Source: Opitutia bacterium UBA5964 (GTDB lineage: Bacteria > Verrucomicrobiota > Verrucomicrobiia > Opitutales > Coraliomargaritaceae). Taken from it: a DNA stretch of 16,374 bases. Positions 1 through 7,703 of the stretch are shown here, in pieces. The number at the start of each line of letters is the position of its first letter. Position 1 is the stretch's first letter. A program made the position numbers and the translations under genes. The notes below the pieces were generated by a model. The model did no database searches and was not told the DNA's origin. It was given only the letters and a program-made list of their open reading frames with translations. The stretch is taken from positions 1 to 16,374 of the forward strand of contig DJBY01000070.1 in the NCBI GenBank assembly GCA_002430605.1, given 5' to 3'.

Positions 1-398
1 TCCCACTCGCCACCGCCGAGTAAATTGGCAAACAGAGAGTTTTCCTCCTTATTTGAATTGGTCTGCTCCTTGTTGACCGTCGTCGCCTGAGCAAAGAGAA
101 CGGCTAACTTAGGACTCGCGTCGAGAAACCGAGCAAATGTCTGCACATTCAGAGACGACAACTGTGGTAAAACTGAAAACGAAGGCACTGCGTTGACCCC
201 TTGTTTCTTTAATGCATCGACCATTTGTTTTTCAAACATCACCCGCATCTCAGGGTTGTATAAGCGGATCGCCACCAATACCTCATACTGTTCCTCGCCC
301 TCCCATGTCGGATCAGATCCGGTATTGATCGGTCTCAATGAAGTACTGCTGCAAGCAACAAGCAGTAGGAGCGTCAGAAGGCAGAGTAGAGATCGCAT
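1..398 (-). CDS. Unknown lipoprotein, N-terminal part (cut by window edge)
   Basis: An open frame on the minus strand starts at the ATG at 398-396 and runs off the window after 132 codons, so the C-terminus is missing. The product begins MRSLLCLLTLLLLVACSS. This is a classical type II signal peptide with lipobox LVAC, so Cys16 should be lipidated and the protein anchored facing the periplasm. After the cysteine come a short Ser/Thr/Pro linker and a mixed alpha/beta region with VLVAIRLYNPEMRVMFEKQM near residues 41-60. Near residues 115-128 there is an Asn/Glu/Lys-rich stretch, followed by LLGGGEW at the edge. I do not recognise the family. No Shine-Dalgarno sequence precedes the ATG. It lies 158 bp downstream of the PEP carboxykinase stop on the same strand, and hairpins fill the gap, so independent transcription is likely. 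The reading frame and the lipoprotein call are firm; the function is unknown. Confidence 0.8.
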   Translation of the reverse strand, partial: MRSLLCLLTLLLLVACSSTSLRPINTGSDPTWEGEEQYEVLVAIRLYNPEMRVMFEKQMVDALKKQGVNAVPSFSVLPQLSSLNVQTFARFLDASPKLAVLFAQATTVNKEQTNSNKEENSLFANLLGGGEW

Positions 399-432
399 AG
401 TGCGCTTGATCAAACGAGTACGCCGCGACCGT

Positions 433-548
433 GCCAAGGCATTTCGTTGACTAATAAATGACGCTACCAGTCGCTACGATTGTGCTGCCCGCTTCTGTGC
501 CAGCACTTATCGCCGCGTGCCTTGGCGCAACCGCGATACGCCAAGGCA
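433..548. repeat. Three-copy GCCAAGGCA repeat with 10-bp stem between PEPCK and the lipoprotein gene
   Basis: The 158-bp gap 399-556 contains a perfect 10-bp inverted repeat, TGCCTTGGCG (518-527) and CGCCAAGGCA (539-548), with an 11-base loop. A third copy of GCCAAGGCA lies at 433-441. A second, smaller dyad is GTGCTG (482-487) with CAGCAC (501-506). There is no T-run after the stem in either direction, so it is not a textbook intrinsic terminator. It may still protect the 3' end of the PEPCK mRNA or reduce read-through into the lipoprotein gene. Confidence 0.5.
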
Positions 549-556
549 GCAAATTG

Positions 557-2362
557 CTATAAGCGTGAGATCAGCAACTCACGCTCAAAAATCATTTCCT
601 TCGGCAAATGCTCAAACAGCTTAAGAAAGAGCTCTTCATGCTGCAGCGTCTGCATCTTCAAGCGGTCGCGATCAATATGCATCAGCTTGTCGAAGTCCGC
701 CTCGCTGAAGTCATTCATGCCACGCCAATCGAGATCTTGGTAACGCGGCATCCAGCCAATCGGCGTCTCTTTGCCACCAGTGCGGCCCGTTGCCCGTTCG
801 ACAATCCAGCGCAGCGGGCGCATGTTTTCGCCAAACCCGGGCCATAGCCAATTGCCCTCGGCATCTTTACGGAACCAATTGACGTTGAACACCCGTGGCG
901 TCTCTGTTAGGCCGCGCTGCATCTTGAACCAGTGGCGGAAGTAATCGCCCATATGATAGCCGCAGAAAGGTAGCATCGCCATTGGGTCGCGACGTAGTGC
1001 GCCCATGGTGCCTTCGGCAGCCGCAGTCATTTCAGAGCTGATCGTGGCGCCAAGATAAACACCGTGCCCCCAGTTAAACGCTTGCGTGACGAGCGGCACA
1101 TCGCTCATACGGCGACCGCCAAACACCATCGCATGAATACGCACACCTTCGGGCTTTTCCCAATCGGGATCGATCACGGGGCAATTGGCTGCAGGTGCGG
1201 TGAAACGACTATTCGGGTGTGAGGACGGCGTTTCGCTGTCCGGCGTCCAATCGTTGCCCTTCCAGTCGATCAAATGCGTCGGTGCTTGCTCCGTCATGCC
1301 CTCCCACCAGACATCGCCATCGTCTGTTAACGCGACATTGGTAAAGATGCTGTCCTTGGAGCAGGAGAGCATCGCGCTCGGGTTGGTCTGATAGGAAGTG
1401 CCTGGTGCCACGCCAAAGAAACCGGCTTCGGGATTGATCGCATGAAGGAACCCATCTGGCCCTGGCTTAATCCAAGCAATATCATCACCCACACAGGTCA
1501 CTTTATAACCCTCCATTTCTTTGGGTGGAATGATCATGGCAAAATTCGTCTTGCCACAGGCACTCGGGAACGCGGCGGTGACATAGGTCTTACGCCCATC
1601 CGGTTCTTCGACGCCGAGGATCAGCATGTGTTCGGCCATCCAGCCCTCATCGCGGGCCAAGGTCGAAGCGATGCGCAGCGCGAGGCACTTTTTGCCCAGC
1701 AAGGCATTACCGCCATAGCCAGAACCGTAAGAGACGATCGTACGCTCTTCGGGGAAATGCACAATATGTGTCTCTTTGGGGTTACAGGGCCAAGTCACAT
1801 CTGCAACGCCTTCATCGAGCGGGCAACCGACAGAGTGCAGGCAGGGCACGAAAAAGCCGTCTTCACCCAACACTTCGAGCACAGCATCGCCGATGCGTGC
1901 CATGATCCGCATATTTACCACCACATAGGGCGAATCGGAAATTTCGACACCGATCTTCGAGATCGGCCCTCCAACTGGTCCCATACTAAAGGGGATAATA
2001 TACATCGTGCGCCCGTGCATGCAGCCCTTGAAGAGCTGCTTCATCTTACGGCGCATCTTACGCGGGTCTTCCCAATGATTGGTCGGGCCTGCACCGTCCT
2101 TGTTCTGCGAACAAATAAAGGTCTTTGATTCGACACGTGCGACATCGCTTGGATCGGAGCGAAACAGATAGCTATTGGGGCGCTTCTGTTCATTGAGTTT
2201 CACGCACATCCCCCGCTGCACCATCGCGGCGAAGAGATGATTGGCTTCGTTTTGCGAACCATCACACCAATGAACGGCGGCTGGTTCGCAAAGCGCTATC
2301 ATTTTTTCAGCCCACTTTAACAGGGCCTTATGCGTCGTCTTCGGGGTATCATTTTTAGGCAT
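557..2362 (-). CDS. pckG: Phosphoenolpyruvate carboxykinase (GTP)
   Basis: Interconverts oxaloacetate and PEP plus CO2 using GTP/GDP, the entry step of gluconeogenesis, in the cytosol. The product is 601 residues, the usual length for the GTP-dependent family. Visible motifs: the substrate-binding glycine-rich stretch SYGSGYGGNALLGKK (211-225), the P-loop FPSACGKT (265-272) with the reactive Cys269 and Lys271, the metal-binding VGDDIAW (291-297), and the guanine-site signature VFNVNWFRKD (491-500). The frame stays open upstream to 2503, but I chose the ATG at 2362. The upstream codons read through an AT-rich promoter-like stretch, and MPKNDTPK fits the family N-terminus. An alternative ATG at 2410 would add 16 residues. 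No Shine-Dalgarno sequence is seen. It is divergent from the topoisomerase gene, with 318 bp between the starts. Family assignment is secure; the start is probable. Confidence 0.96.
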   Translation of the reverse strand: MPKNDTPKTTHKALLKWAEKMIALCEPAAVHWCDGSQNEANHLFAAMVQRGMCVKLNEQKRPNSYLFRSDPSDVARVESKTFICSQNKDGAGPTNHWEDPRKMRRKMKQLFKGCMHGRTMYIIPFSMGPVGGPISKIGVEISDSPYVVVNMRIMARIGDAVLEVLGEDGFFVPCLHSVGCPLDEGVADVTWPCNPKETHIVHFPEERTIVSYGSGYGGNALLGKKCLALRIASTLARDEGWMAEHMLILGVEEPDGRKTYVTAAFPSACGKTNFAMIIPPKEMEGYKVTCVGDDIAWIKPGPDGFLHAINPEAGFFGVAPGTSYQTNPSAMLSCSKDSIFTNVALTDDGDVWWEGMTEQAPTHLIDWKGNDWTPDSETPSSHPNSRFTAPAANCPVIDPDWEKPEGVRIHAMVFGGRRMSDVPLVTQAFNWGHGVYLGATISSEMTAAAEGTMGALRRDPMAMLPFCGYHMGDYFRHWFKMQRGLTETPRVFNVNWFRKDAEGNWLWPGFGENMRPLRWIVERATGRTGGKETPIGWMPRYQDLDWRGMNDFSEADFDKLMHIDRDRLKMQTLQHEELFLKLFEHLPKEMIFERELLISRL

Positions 2363-2372
2363 ATTAATAACG

Positions 2373-2400
2373 TATATAAATGTATGTATATGATAAGCAA
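2373..2400 (-). promoter_or_regulatory. Candidate PEPCK promoter, nearly leaderless
   Basis: Read on the minus strand, TTGCTT (2400-2395) is followed after 16 bases by TATATA (2378-2373), a plausible sigma70-type -35/-10 pair. Transcription would then start around 2366, only a few bases before the ATG at 2362. That would give an almost leaderless mRNA, consistent with the lack of a Shine-Dalgarno site. The stretch is very AT-rich, so chance matches are easy. Confidence 0.35.
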
Positions 2401-2425
2401 AAAGTGACATAATTATCACACTTTT
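2400..2425. promoter_or_regulatory. Dyad (possible operator) upstream of PEPCK
   Basis: AAAAGTG (2400-2406) and CACTTTT (2419-2425) form a perfect 7-bp inverted repeat around an AT-rich 12-base centre. A second register is GTGA (2404-2407) with TCAC (2416-2419). Short outer extensions (GATAA at 2392-2396, TATC at 2425-2428) add partial symmetry. It abuts the -35 of the candidate PEPCK promoter, a suitable site for a dimeric regulator of gluconeogenesis. The GTGA/TCAC half-sites resemble CRP-type boxes, but the spacer is 8 rather than 6, so I do not assign a regulator. Confidence 0.35.
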
Positions 2426-2680
2426 ATCAACGGCAAGGACTCGCGCGCGTGTTGCCCACTCCCACACTGCCTGGGCGCTATAAAAAAACGCTACTTGCCG
2501 CAAACACAGCCACTTATAGATACATTCCTACTACTCTTGAGGACATTCCTGTAAAAAATAGCCTCAAAAACAACAAACCGACACTTCACTCTTGATCCAC
2601 GCCCATCTGTCTCCATCTCTGAAACGATGATTTGATCGAAGCCCAACTTTTCGACAGACTCCACTTTTAGCTTTCCAAAG

Positions 2681-4777
2681 ATGCCTCGTAACAAAAAGCC
2701 CGCAGACGACGACAACCTAGAATTCCCGCTCGATGATCCTGCTGAGGGCAACAGCAGCGAGCCGAAGACCGATGCCACCGAGCTCGAAGACATCTTCGAG
2801 GACAAACCGGATTCTGGCCACGTCGACGACATGTTCAGCGAGTGGTTCCTCGATTACGCCAGCTACGTGATCCTTGAGCGCGCCGTGCCGCACGCCAACG
2901 ACGGTCTTAAGCCAGTCCAGCGCCGCATCCTCCACTCCATGCGCGAGCTGGAAGACGGCCGCTACAACAAGGTAGCTAACGTCATCGGTAACACGATGAA
3001 ATACCACCCGCATGGTGATGCCTCGATCGGCGACGCCATGGTGCAACTCGGCCAGAAAGAGCTACTCATCGACATGCAGGGCAACTGGGGCAATACCCTC
3101 ACTGGCGACTCCGCCGCGGCCGCTCGTTACATCGAGGCACGCCTGTCCAAATTCGCCCTCGAAGTAGTCTTCAACCCAAAGACCACCAACTGGCTCTCCT
3201 CCTATGACGGCCGCAACAAAGAGCCCGAGACTCAGCCAGTCAAATTCCCGCTACTGCTGGCACAAGGCGCCGAAGGCATCGCCGTGGGCCTTTCTTGTAA
3301 GATCCTGCCGCACAATTTCATCGAGCTGCTCGAAGGCTGTATCGCATTTCTACGCAAAGAGACGCCCGTGATCGTCCCCGACTTCCCGACTGGTGGCATC
3401 GCCGACGTCTCCGAATACAACAACGGCAAGCGCGGTGGTCGCGTCAAGTGCCGTGCCCGCATCGAAGCGCGTAAGAAGAACATACTCGCCATCACCGAGC
3501 TCCCCTTCAGCAAGACCACCACCTCGCTAATCGACTCCATCATCTCGGCCAACGAAAAGGGCAAAATCAAGATCCTGCGCGTCGAGGACAACACCGCCAA
3601 CGTGGTCGAGATCCTCATCTACCTGCCCCCTGGGGTGGACGTTGAGACCGCCGAACAAGCCCTCTACGCCTTTACCGATTGCGAAGTCTCGATCTCGACC
3701 AACATCTGCGTGATCGAGAATGACAAGCCCAATTTCTACTCCGCACTCGACCTTCTCTACCTCGCGACCGAAAAGACCCGCGAGCTGCTGCAGATGGAGC
3801 TCGAAATCGAACTCAGCGAACTCGAAGAGAAATGGCACTTCTCCTCACTTGAGAAAATCTTCATCGAGAAACGCATCTATCGCCGCATCGAAGACGAAGA
3901 GACTTGGGAAGCCGTGATCGAGACAGTCGACGTCGGCCTCAAGCCTTACCAAAAAATCTTTAAACGCACAGTCACACGCGATGACATTCTGCGCCTGCTC
4001 GAAATCAAAATTAAGCGTATTTCAAAGTTCGATGCGATCCGAGCCGACGAACTGATCAAGGGCCTCGAAGAAACCATCGAGGAAACGCAACGCCACCTCA
4101 AACAACTCACCAAATATACCATTCACTGGTTCAAGGAGTTGATTAAGAAATACGGTAAAGGTCGCGAACGTAAGACCGAGCTCGCCTCTTTTAATAAAGT
4201 CGTGGCGCACGAAGTCGTCATCGCCAACGAGACCCTTTACGTCGATTACAAGGAAGGCTTCGCCGGTTATGGCATGAAGAAGGATGAATCCGTCTGTAAG
4301 TGCTCCACCATCGACGACGTCATTTCCATCAATCAAGAAGGCAAGCTAATCGTCTCTAAAGTCAGCGAAAAAGCCTTCTTCGGTAAGAACATCCTGCACC
4401 TCAACGTCTTCAACCGCAACGAGCCCAACGCCCTCACCTACTGCATGGTCTATCGCGATGGCCGCACCGGCCCGACAATCGCGAAGCACTTCACCGTCGG
4501 CGGCGTCACGCGTGACAAGGAATACGACCTCACCAAGGGCAAACCTGGCTCCCGCGTGTATTACATTTCCTGCTACGCCACCGAAGGCGGCGAAGCCGAC
4601 GCCGTGAAGGTCAATCTCAAGCCCGCCCCGCGCCTACGTAAGACCGAAGAAGAAATTCTCTTCCGCGATCTAGCGGTGCGCGGCCGCGGTACCGGTGGCA
4701 ACGTTATCACGAAAAACTCCGTCCGCAACGTGGTCCGCATGACCAAAGCCGCCCGCGAAGAAGCAGCAAGTCAGTAG
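2681..4777 (+). CDS. parC: DNA topoisomerase IV / gyrase-type subunit A, compact form
   Basis: Type IIA topoisomerase cleavage subunit of 698 residues. It cuts and re-joins both DNA strands with an ATPase B subunit, which is not in this window. Residues 1-48 are an acidic, probably disordered leader. The winged-helix core follows: GLKPVQRRILHSM (75-87), YHPHGDASIGD (108-118, the quinolone-resistance region), and AAAARY with catalytic Tyr150. The C-terminal region from about 490 is short, roughly 200 residues. It has no QRRGGKG GyrA box, only RGRGTGGNVITKN near the end, which argues for a decatenating ParC-like enzyme. The layout resembles the Bacteroidetes/PVC A-subunit subfamily. The start at 2681 is the first ATG, preceded by CTTTCCAAAG and no Shine-Dalgarno sequence. 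Its base composition matches its neighbours. ParC rather than GyrA is an inference from the C-terminus. Confidence 0.92.
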   Translation: MPRNKKPADDDNLEFPLDDPAEGNSSEPKTDATELEDIFEDKPDSGHVDDMFSEWFLDYASYVILERAVPHANDGLKPVQRRILHSMRELEDGRYNKVANVIGNTMKYHPHGDASIGDAMVQLGQKELLIDMQGNWGNTLTGDSAAAARYIEARLSKFALEVVFNPKTTNWLSSYDGRNKEPETQPVKFPLLLAQGAEGIAVGLSCKILPHNFIELLEGCIAFLRKETPVIVPDFPTGGIADVSEYNNGKRGGRVKCRARIEARKKNILAITELPFSKTTTSLIDSIISANEKGKIKILRVEDNTANVVEILIYLPPGVDVETAEQALYAFTDCEVSISTNICVIENDKPNFYSALDLLYLATEKTRELLQMELEIELSELEEKWHFSSLEKIFIEKRIYRRIEDEETWEAVIETVDVGLKPYQKIFKRTVTRDDILRLLEIKIKRISKFDAIRADELIKGLEETIEETQRHLKQLTKYTIHWFKELIKKYGKGRERKTELASFNKVVAHEVVIANETLYVDYKEGFAGYGMKKDESVCKCSTIDDVISINQEGKLIVSKVSEKAFFGKNILHLNVFNRNEPNALTYCMVYRDGRTGPTIAKHFTVGGVTRDKEYDLTKGKPGSRVYYISCYATEGGEADAVKVNLKPAPRLRKTEEEILFRDLAVRGRGTGGNVITKNSVRNVVRMTKAAREEAASQ

Positions 4778-5171
4778 GGTGCGGGCCGATGACGGTGCGT
4801 TCGACTCGCACAGAGGGAGAGGATCATGTATTGGCATAAAGGGCTTAATTTGACTGCGCTTCACGGCATTGATGTGAGTGCGGAGGAGTAATGGCCTAGC
4901 AACTGATATCGGAATTATTTTGAGCGACTGATAGTAGTGATATTACAGGCGACTAGTGACTGATAGCCTCTCACCTGCCTGCTGATTATGCCCCAGACGC
5001 ACAGCAAGCGAATGGCGAAGGAACTATGCGTGCCCAGAAAATTCGACGCATTCGGCCTCACCCGCCGCTCGTGATATCAGCCGCGAGTAATCCCAACATT
5101 CGGCGCCTACAAGGTTGACCTCCCCCCGCATAGTACCTTCGATATGCGCCTACCCCTTTTTACTAGTTAGC
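4778..5171. other. Gene-free spacer with short repeats
   Basis: About 390 bp without a convincing gene. Just after the topoisomerase stop is a small hairpin, GTGCG (4795-4799) with CGCAC (4807-4811), lacking a T-run. ACTGATA occurs three times in the same direction (4902-4908, 4927-4933, 4959-4965). A 21-codon ATG frame (4826-4891) follows a purine-rich GGGAGAGG, but nothing else supports it. I see no RNA gene or riboswitch. The promoter of the membrane-protein gene should lie at the right end, but I cannot pick a confident one. Confidence 0.5.
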
Positions 5172-5903
5172 ATGAAAGCCCTCCCCTACGCGATCCTCGC
5201 ACTGCTTAGCCTACTGTTGGAAGTCGGCGCCCAAACCCTGACGAGCAATACCTCAGCGGTTGAAGACGGACAAGACAAGCTCCTCAGTCATGCCGCAGCG
5301 AGCGCGACAGAGCCGGGCACGACCAGCGAAGCGGATTCATCTGCCGACGCAGGCACCACTCTTTTCATCGCAGACACATTGAAACTCCCCGTGATGCGGG
5401 ATCAACTCACGATCACCGAAAGTGCCCAGGCTTTATCAGTCGACATCGAAGACCTTCACTTCAGTTACGGCAAAAAAATGCAAGAGTTCGCCGCCACACT
5501 CGACGATGATACGGCTGGATTCAGCATCAACAAACAGTCCCAGAAAAGACAACAGCTGCTCAACATCCTAGTTGTTTTCATCATCGAGGTGGCCATTACA
5601 CTGATTGTACTGAAGATTACCTTCTTGGTGGGTGAATTCCGCTACTGCTTCTATCAGGTCCTGCCGATCAGTCTAGCTGTCGCATTCGTCGGGGCACTTC
5701 TGCACATCACTCTCGGCATTAGCCTGTTGAATCCGATGCAGATCGCTCTGAGCTCTTTGATCATGCTGATGCTGATACGATTCATCACCGAGGCGCATGA
5801 ATGGGCGGTCGCGCTTCAAATTACGTTCGTCGCACGACTCGTCGCAATTGGCCTGATCTGGCTAGCCTTTACCGGAATGTCGGTGTTTGGGTTCTATATC
5901 TAG
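5172..5903 (+). CDS. Unknown secreted/membrane protein with four C-terminal helices
   Basis: 243 residues from the ATG at 5172, chosen over an upstream in-frame TTG because it places MKALPYAILALLSLLLEVGAQ, a signal-peptide-like segment, at the N-terminus. Residues 22-65 are Ser/Thr/Ala/Glu-rich and probably disordered. Residues 66-125 form a short soluble region containing SVDIEDLHFSYGKKMQEF. The C-terminal half has four hydrophobic segments, roughly 130-153, 162-186, 189-205 and 214-239, ending close to the C-terminus. Family not recognised. A likely topology is a periplasmic N-terminal region plus a four-helix inner-membrane bundle. It stands 116 bp before the metallohydrolase gene on the same strand. 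No Shine-Dalgarno sequence is seen. The gene call is well supported by the structured hydrophobic pattern; the function is unknown. Confidence 0.75.
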   Translation: MKALPYAILALLSLLLEVGAQTLTSNTSAVEDGQDKLLSHAAASATEPGTTSEADSSADAGTTLFIADTLKLPVMRDQLTITESAQALSVDIEDLHFSYGKKMQEFAATLDDDTAGFSINKQSQKRQQLLNILVVFIIEVAITLIVLKITFLVGEFRYCFYQVLPISLAVAFVGALLHITLGISLLNPMQIALSSLIMLMLIRFITEAHEWAVALQITFVARLVAIGLIWLAFTGMSVFGFYI

Positions 5904-6019
5904 AATTACGCAATGGTTACCGCTGGCAACGCGTGGGCAGACATCCATCTCCCGCTGAGCCTCTCCCTTTGCTTTGACTCGAAGAAAAAGACCGACATTG
6001 TATTTCAAAGATCTCACCC

Positions 6020-6997
6020 GTGAATATTAAGGCAATCATCTGGGGCTCTTGTGGCTCTATTCCCTCTCCCACATCCTCGGCCAACATCCGAGATAAGCTC
6101 AAAGCCGCGCTGTGGTCCGCCCGCGACGAAACATTCACCTCCGAAACAGAGGTCGATAACTTCCTCGACACCCTACCGCACCACATGCGGGGCACGTTCA
6201 AGGCCAACACCTCCTGCGTGCAAATCGAAGCCGGCAGCGAAGACGTCATCCTATGCGATGCTGGCACCGGCATCCGTGATTACGCTCTCTCACTACCAGC
6301 GGATACACCGCACAAGACCTACCACATATTTATATCCCACCTGCATTGGGATCACATTCAGGGCTTTCCCTTTTTTACCCCTGCCTACATCCCAGGTAAT
6401 CGAATCATCTTCCACGGTTTCCACGCTGAGACCGAGGCGACCCTGCGTGCGCAAATGGCGGCCCCGTGTTTTCCCGTACCATTCGAAACGATGCAAGCAG
6501 AGATTGAGTTCGATATCCGTGCAACAGGGGACTCGTTTCAGATTAACGACGTGGCCATCACCACCATCAAGCAACAACACCCCGGCGACTCCTGGGGCTA
6601 CCGCTTCGAGCACAATGGCAAATCTGTGATCTACTCGTCCGACTCCGAGCATGGCCCAGAGGCTAAACAGCCCAACTACCCATTCGTCGATTTCTTCCGC
6701 AATGCCGACGTGCTCATTTTCGACGGTCAATACACATTTCGAGAGGCCACCACAGACAAGCGCAACTGGGGTCACTCCAACCATATCACCGCCGTCGAAC
6801 TGGCCGCCCGCGCAAGGGTCAAGCAGTTGGTGATCTTTCACCACGAGCCTGCCCATGCCGATCGCGATATCGAAAAAATACACGAAGGTACCCTTCAATA
6901 TCGCCGTAGCTACAATCAAAAATTCAACCTGAATGATCAGGATTTCTTCCCAAACCACATCGCCATTGCCTACGATGGCTTAGTGATCGAAGCCTAA
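6020..6997 (+). CDS. Metallo-beta-lactamase-fold hydrolase
   Basis: 325 residues starting at a GTG (6020); the first residues, MNIKAIIWGSCGSIPSP, are the usual first strand of the fold. The metal-binding signature HLHWDH is at 107-112 (His107, His109, Asp111, His112). Further likely ligands are His187 in QQHPGDSWGYR, Asp208 in YSSDSEHG and a histidine in VIFHHEP (274-275). This is the complete ligand set of a dinuclear-zinc MBL enzyme. There is no signal peptide, so it should act in the cytosol. The form belongs to the broad group of uncharacterised MBL hydrolases that also includes RNase Z-like and cyclic-nucleotide phosphodiesterase-like enzymes. The substrate cannot be read from sequence. 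It lacks the HLHGDH form typical of RNase Z. The exonuclease gene follows 45 bp downstream and may be co-transcribed. No Shine-Dalgarno sequence precedes the GTG. Confidence 0.9.
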   Translation: MNIKAIIWGSCGSIPSPTSSANIRDKLKAALWSARDETFTSETEVDNFLDTLPHHMRGTFKANTSCVQIEAGSEDVILCDAGTGIRDYALSLPADTPHKTYHIFISHLHWDHIQGFPFFTPAYIPGNRIIFHGFHAETEATLRAQMAAPCFPVPFETMQAEIEFDIRATGDSFQINDVAITTIKQQHPGDSWGYRFEHNGKSVIYSSDSEHGPEAKQPNYPFVDFFRNADVLIFDGQYTFREATTDKRNWGHSNHITAVELAARARVKQLVIFHHEPAHADRDIEKIHEGTLQYRRSYNQKFNLNDQDFFPNHIAIAYDGLVIEA

Positions 6998-7042
6998 AGT
7001 GCTGTCACTTCGCGTTACAGAGTCACCGACTCCTAATATAAA

Positions 7043-7654
7043 ATGTCTGAAAATATCGCCCCCTCGCAAACCAAGCCACGCAATATCTCTAAAGCCGAAA
7101 TCAACGAGCTCCCACTCATTAATTGGACAGGACGTATCGAGATTCTCAACACCATAGGAGAAATGGCCGCAGCCGTCGAAAAACTGCAACACGAATCAGT
7201 CCTCGGCTTCGACACCGAGACGCGCCCCACCTTCAAGAAAGGTGATTACTACCCACCCTCACTCATCCAGCTCGGCACGCCGAACTGCGTCTATTTATTT
7301 CGTATCTGCGTCACGAAGACCCTCGCCCCGCTCCTGCCAATTTTAGAGTCGGAATCGATTCTCAAGACCGGCGTCGCGATCAAAGACGATGTCAAAGAAC
7401 TGCGTGCGATGGAAGACTTCCAAGCTGGAGGTTTTGTCGAGATTGCCGACATTACTCTCAAACTAGGCTATGAAAATCGCGGCCTCCGCGCCCTCGCGGG
7501 CCTACTCATGCAAGGCCGTATCAGTAAGGCTGCCCAAGTCTCTAACTGGGCCCGCCCCGAGCTCGACATAAAGCAAGTCCGCTACGCCGCCACCGACGCA
7601 TGGATTAGCCGCGAGCTCTACGTTCGAGCGATCGCTGAACGCGACGGAGAATAA
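7043..7654 (+). CDS. 3'-5' exonuclease, single DEDDy domain (RNase D / WRN-like)
   Basis: 203 residues, cytosolic. It contains the three exonuclease motifs of the DnaQ-like DEDD superfamily: ExoI LGFDTETRP (Asp57, Glu59), ExoII GVAIKDDVKEL (Asp116 the likely ligand), and ExoIII YAATDAWISREL (Tyr181, Asp185), the tyrosine placing it in the DEDDy class. It is a stand-alone domain: RNase D's C-terminal HRDC domains are absent and the protein is about half RNase D length. The N-terminal ISKAEINELPLINWTGRIEI resembles the lead-in of small WRN-type exonucleases in Bacteroidetes and PVC bacteria. It should remove nucleotides from 3' ends of RNA or DNA; which substrate is unknown. It lies 45 bp after the MBL hydrolase, probably in the same transcript. 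The start ATG follows CTAATATAAA with no Shine-Dalgarno site. Confidence 0.9.
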   Translation: MSENIAPSQTKPRNISKAEINELPLINWTGRIEILNTIGEMAAAVEKLQHESVLGFDTETRPTFKKGDYYPPSLIQLGTPNCVYLFRICVTKTLAPLLPILESESILKTGVAIKDDVKELRAMEDFQAGGFVEIADITLKLGYENRGLRALAGLLMQGRISKAAQVSNWARPELDIKQVRYAATDAWISRELYVRAIAERDGE

Positions 7655-7703
7655 GGCCGTACTGCCAAACGTTGCGGCGGTGCTCGGAGACTGTCTCAAA
7701 AAA

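Noticed and set aside
1442..2128. 228-codon open frame on the plus strand, antisense to PEPCK
   Set aside because: It lies entirely inside the securely identified PEPCK gene and its translation has no domain character; it is a reading-frame shadow.
2404..2419. CRP binding site at GTGA...TCAC
   Set aside because: The half-sites are separated by 8 bases rather than the 6 of the CRP consensus; kept only as an unassigned dyad.
4795..4811. Hairpin GTGCG/CGCAC after the topoisomerase gene as a terminator
   Set aside because: Only five base pairs and no T-run; listed as a spacer element only.
4826..4891. 21-codon ORF after a purine-rich GGGAGAGG
   Set aside because: Too short, with no homology I recognise. 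Shine-Dalgarno-like sequence is not used by the other genes here, so the match adds little support.
6293..6958. 221-codon frame on the minus strand, antisense to the MBL hydrolase
   Set aside because: It lies wholly within a gene with a full catalytic motif set; its translation shows no recognisable fold.
6020..6997. RNase Z assignment of the MBL protein
   Set aside because: The motif is HLHWDH, not the HLHGDH usual in RNase Z, and no RNase Z flexible arm is recognisable.
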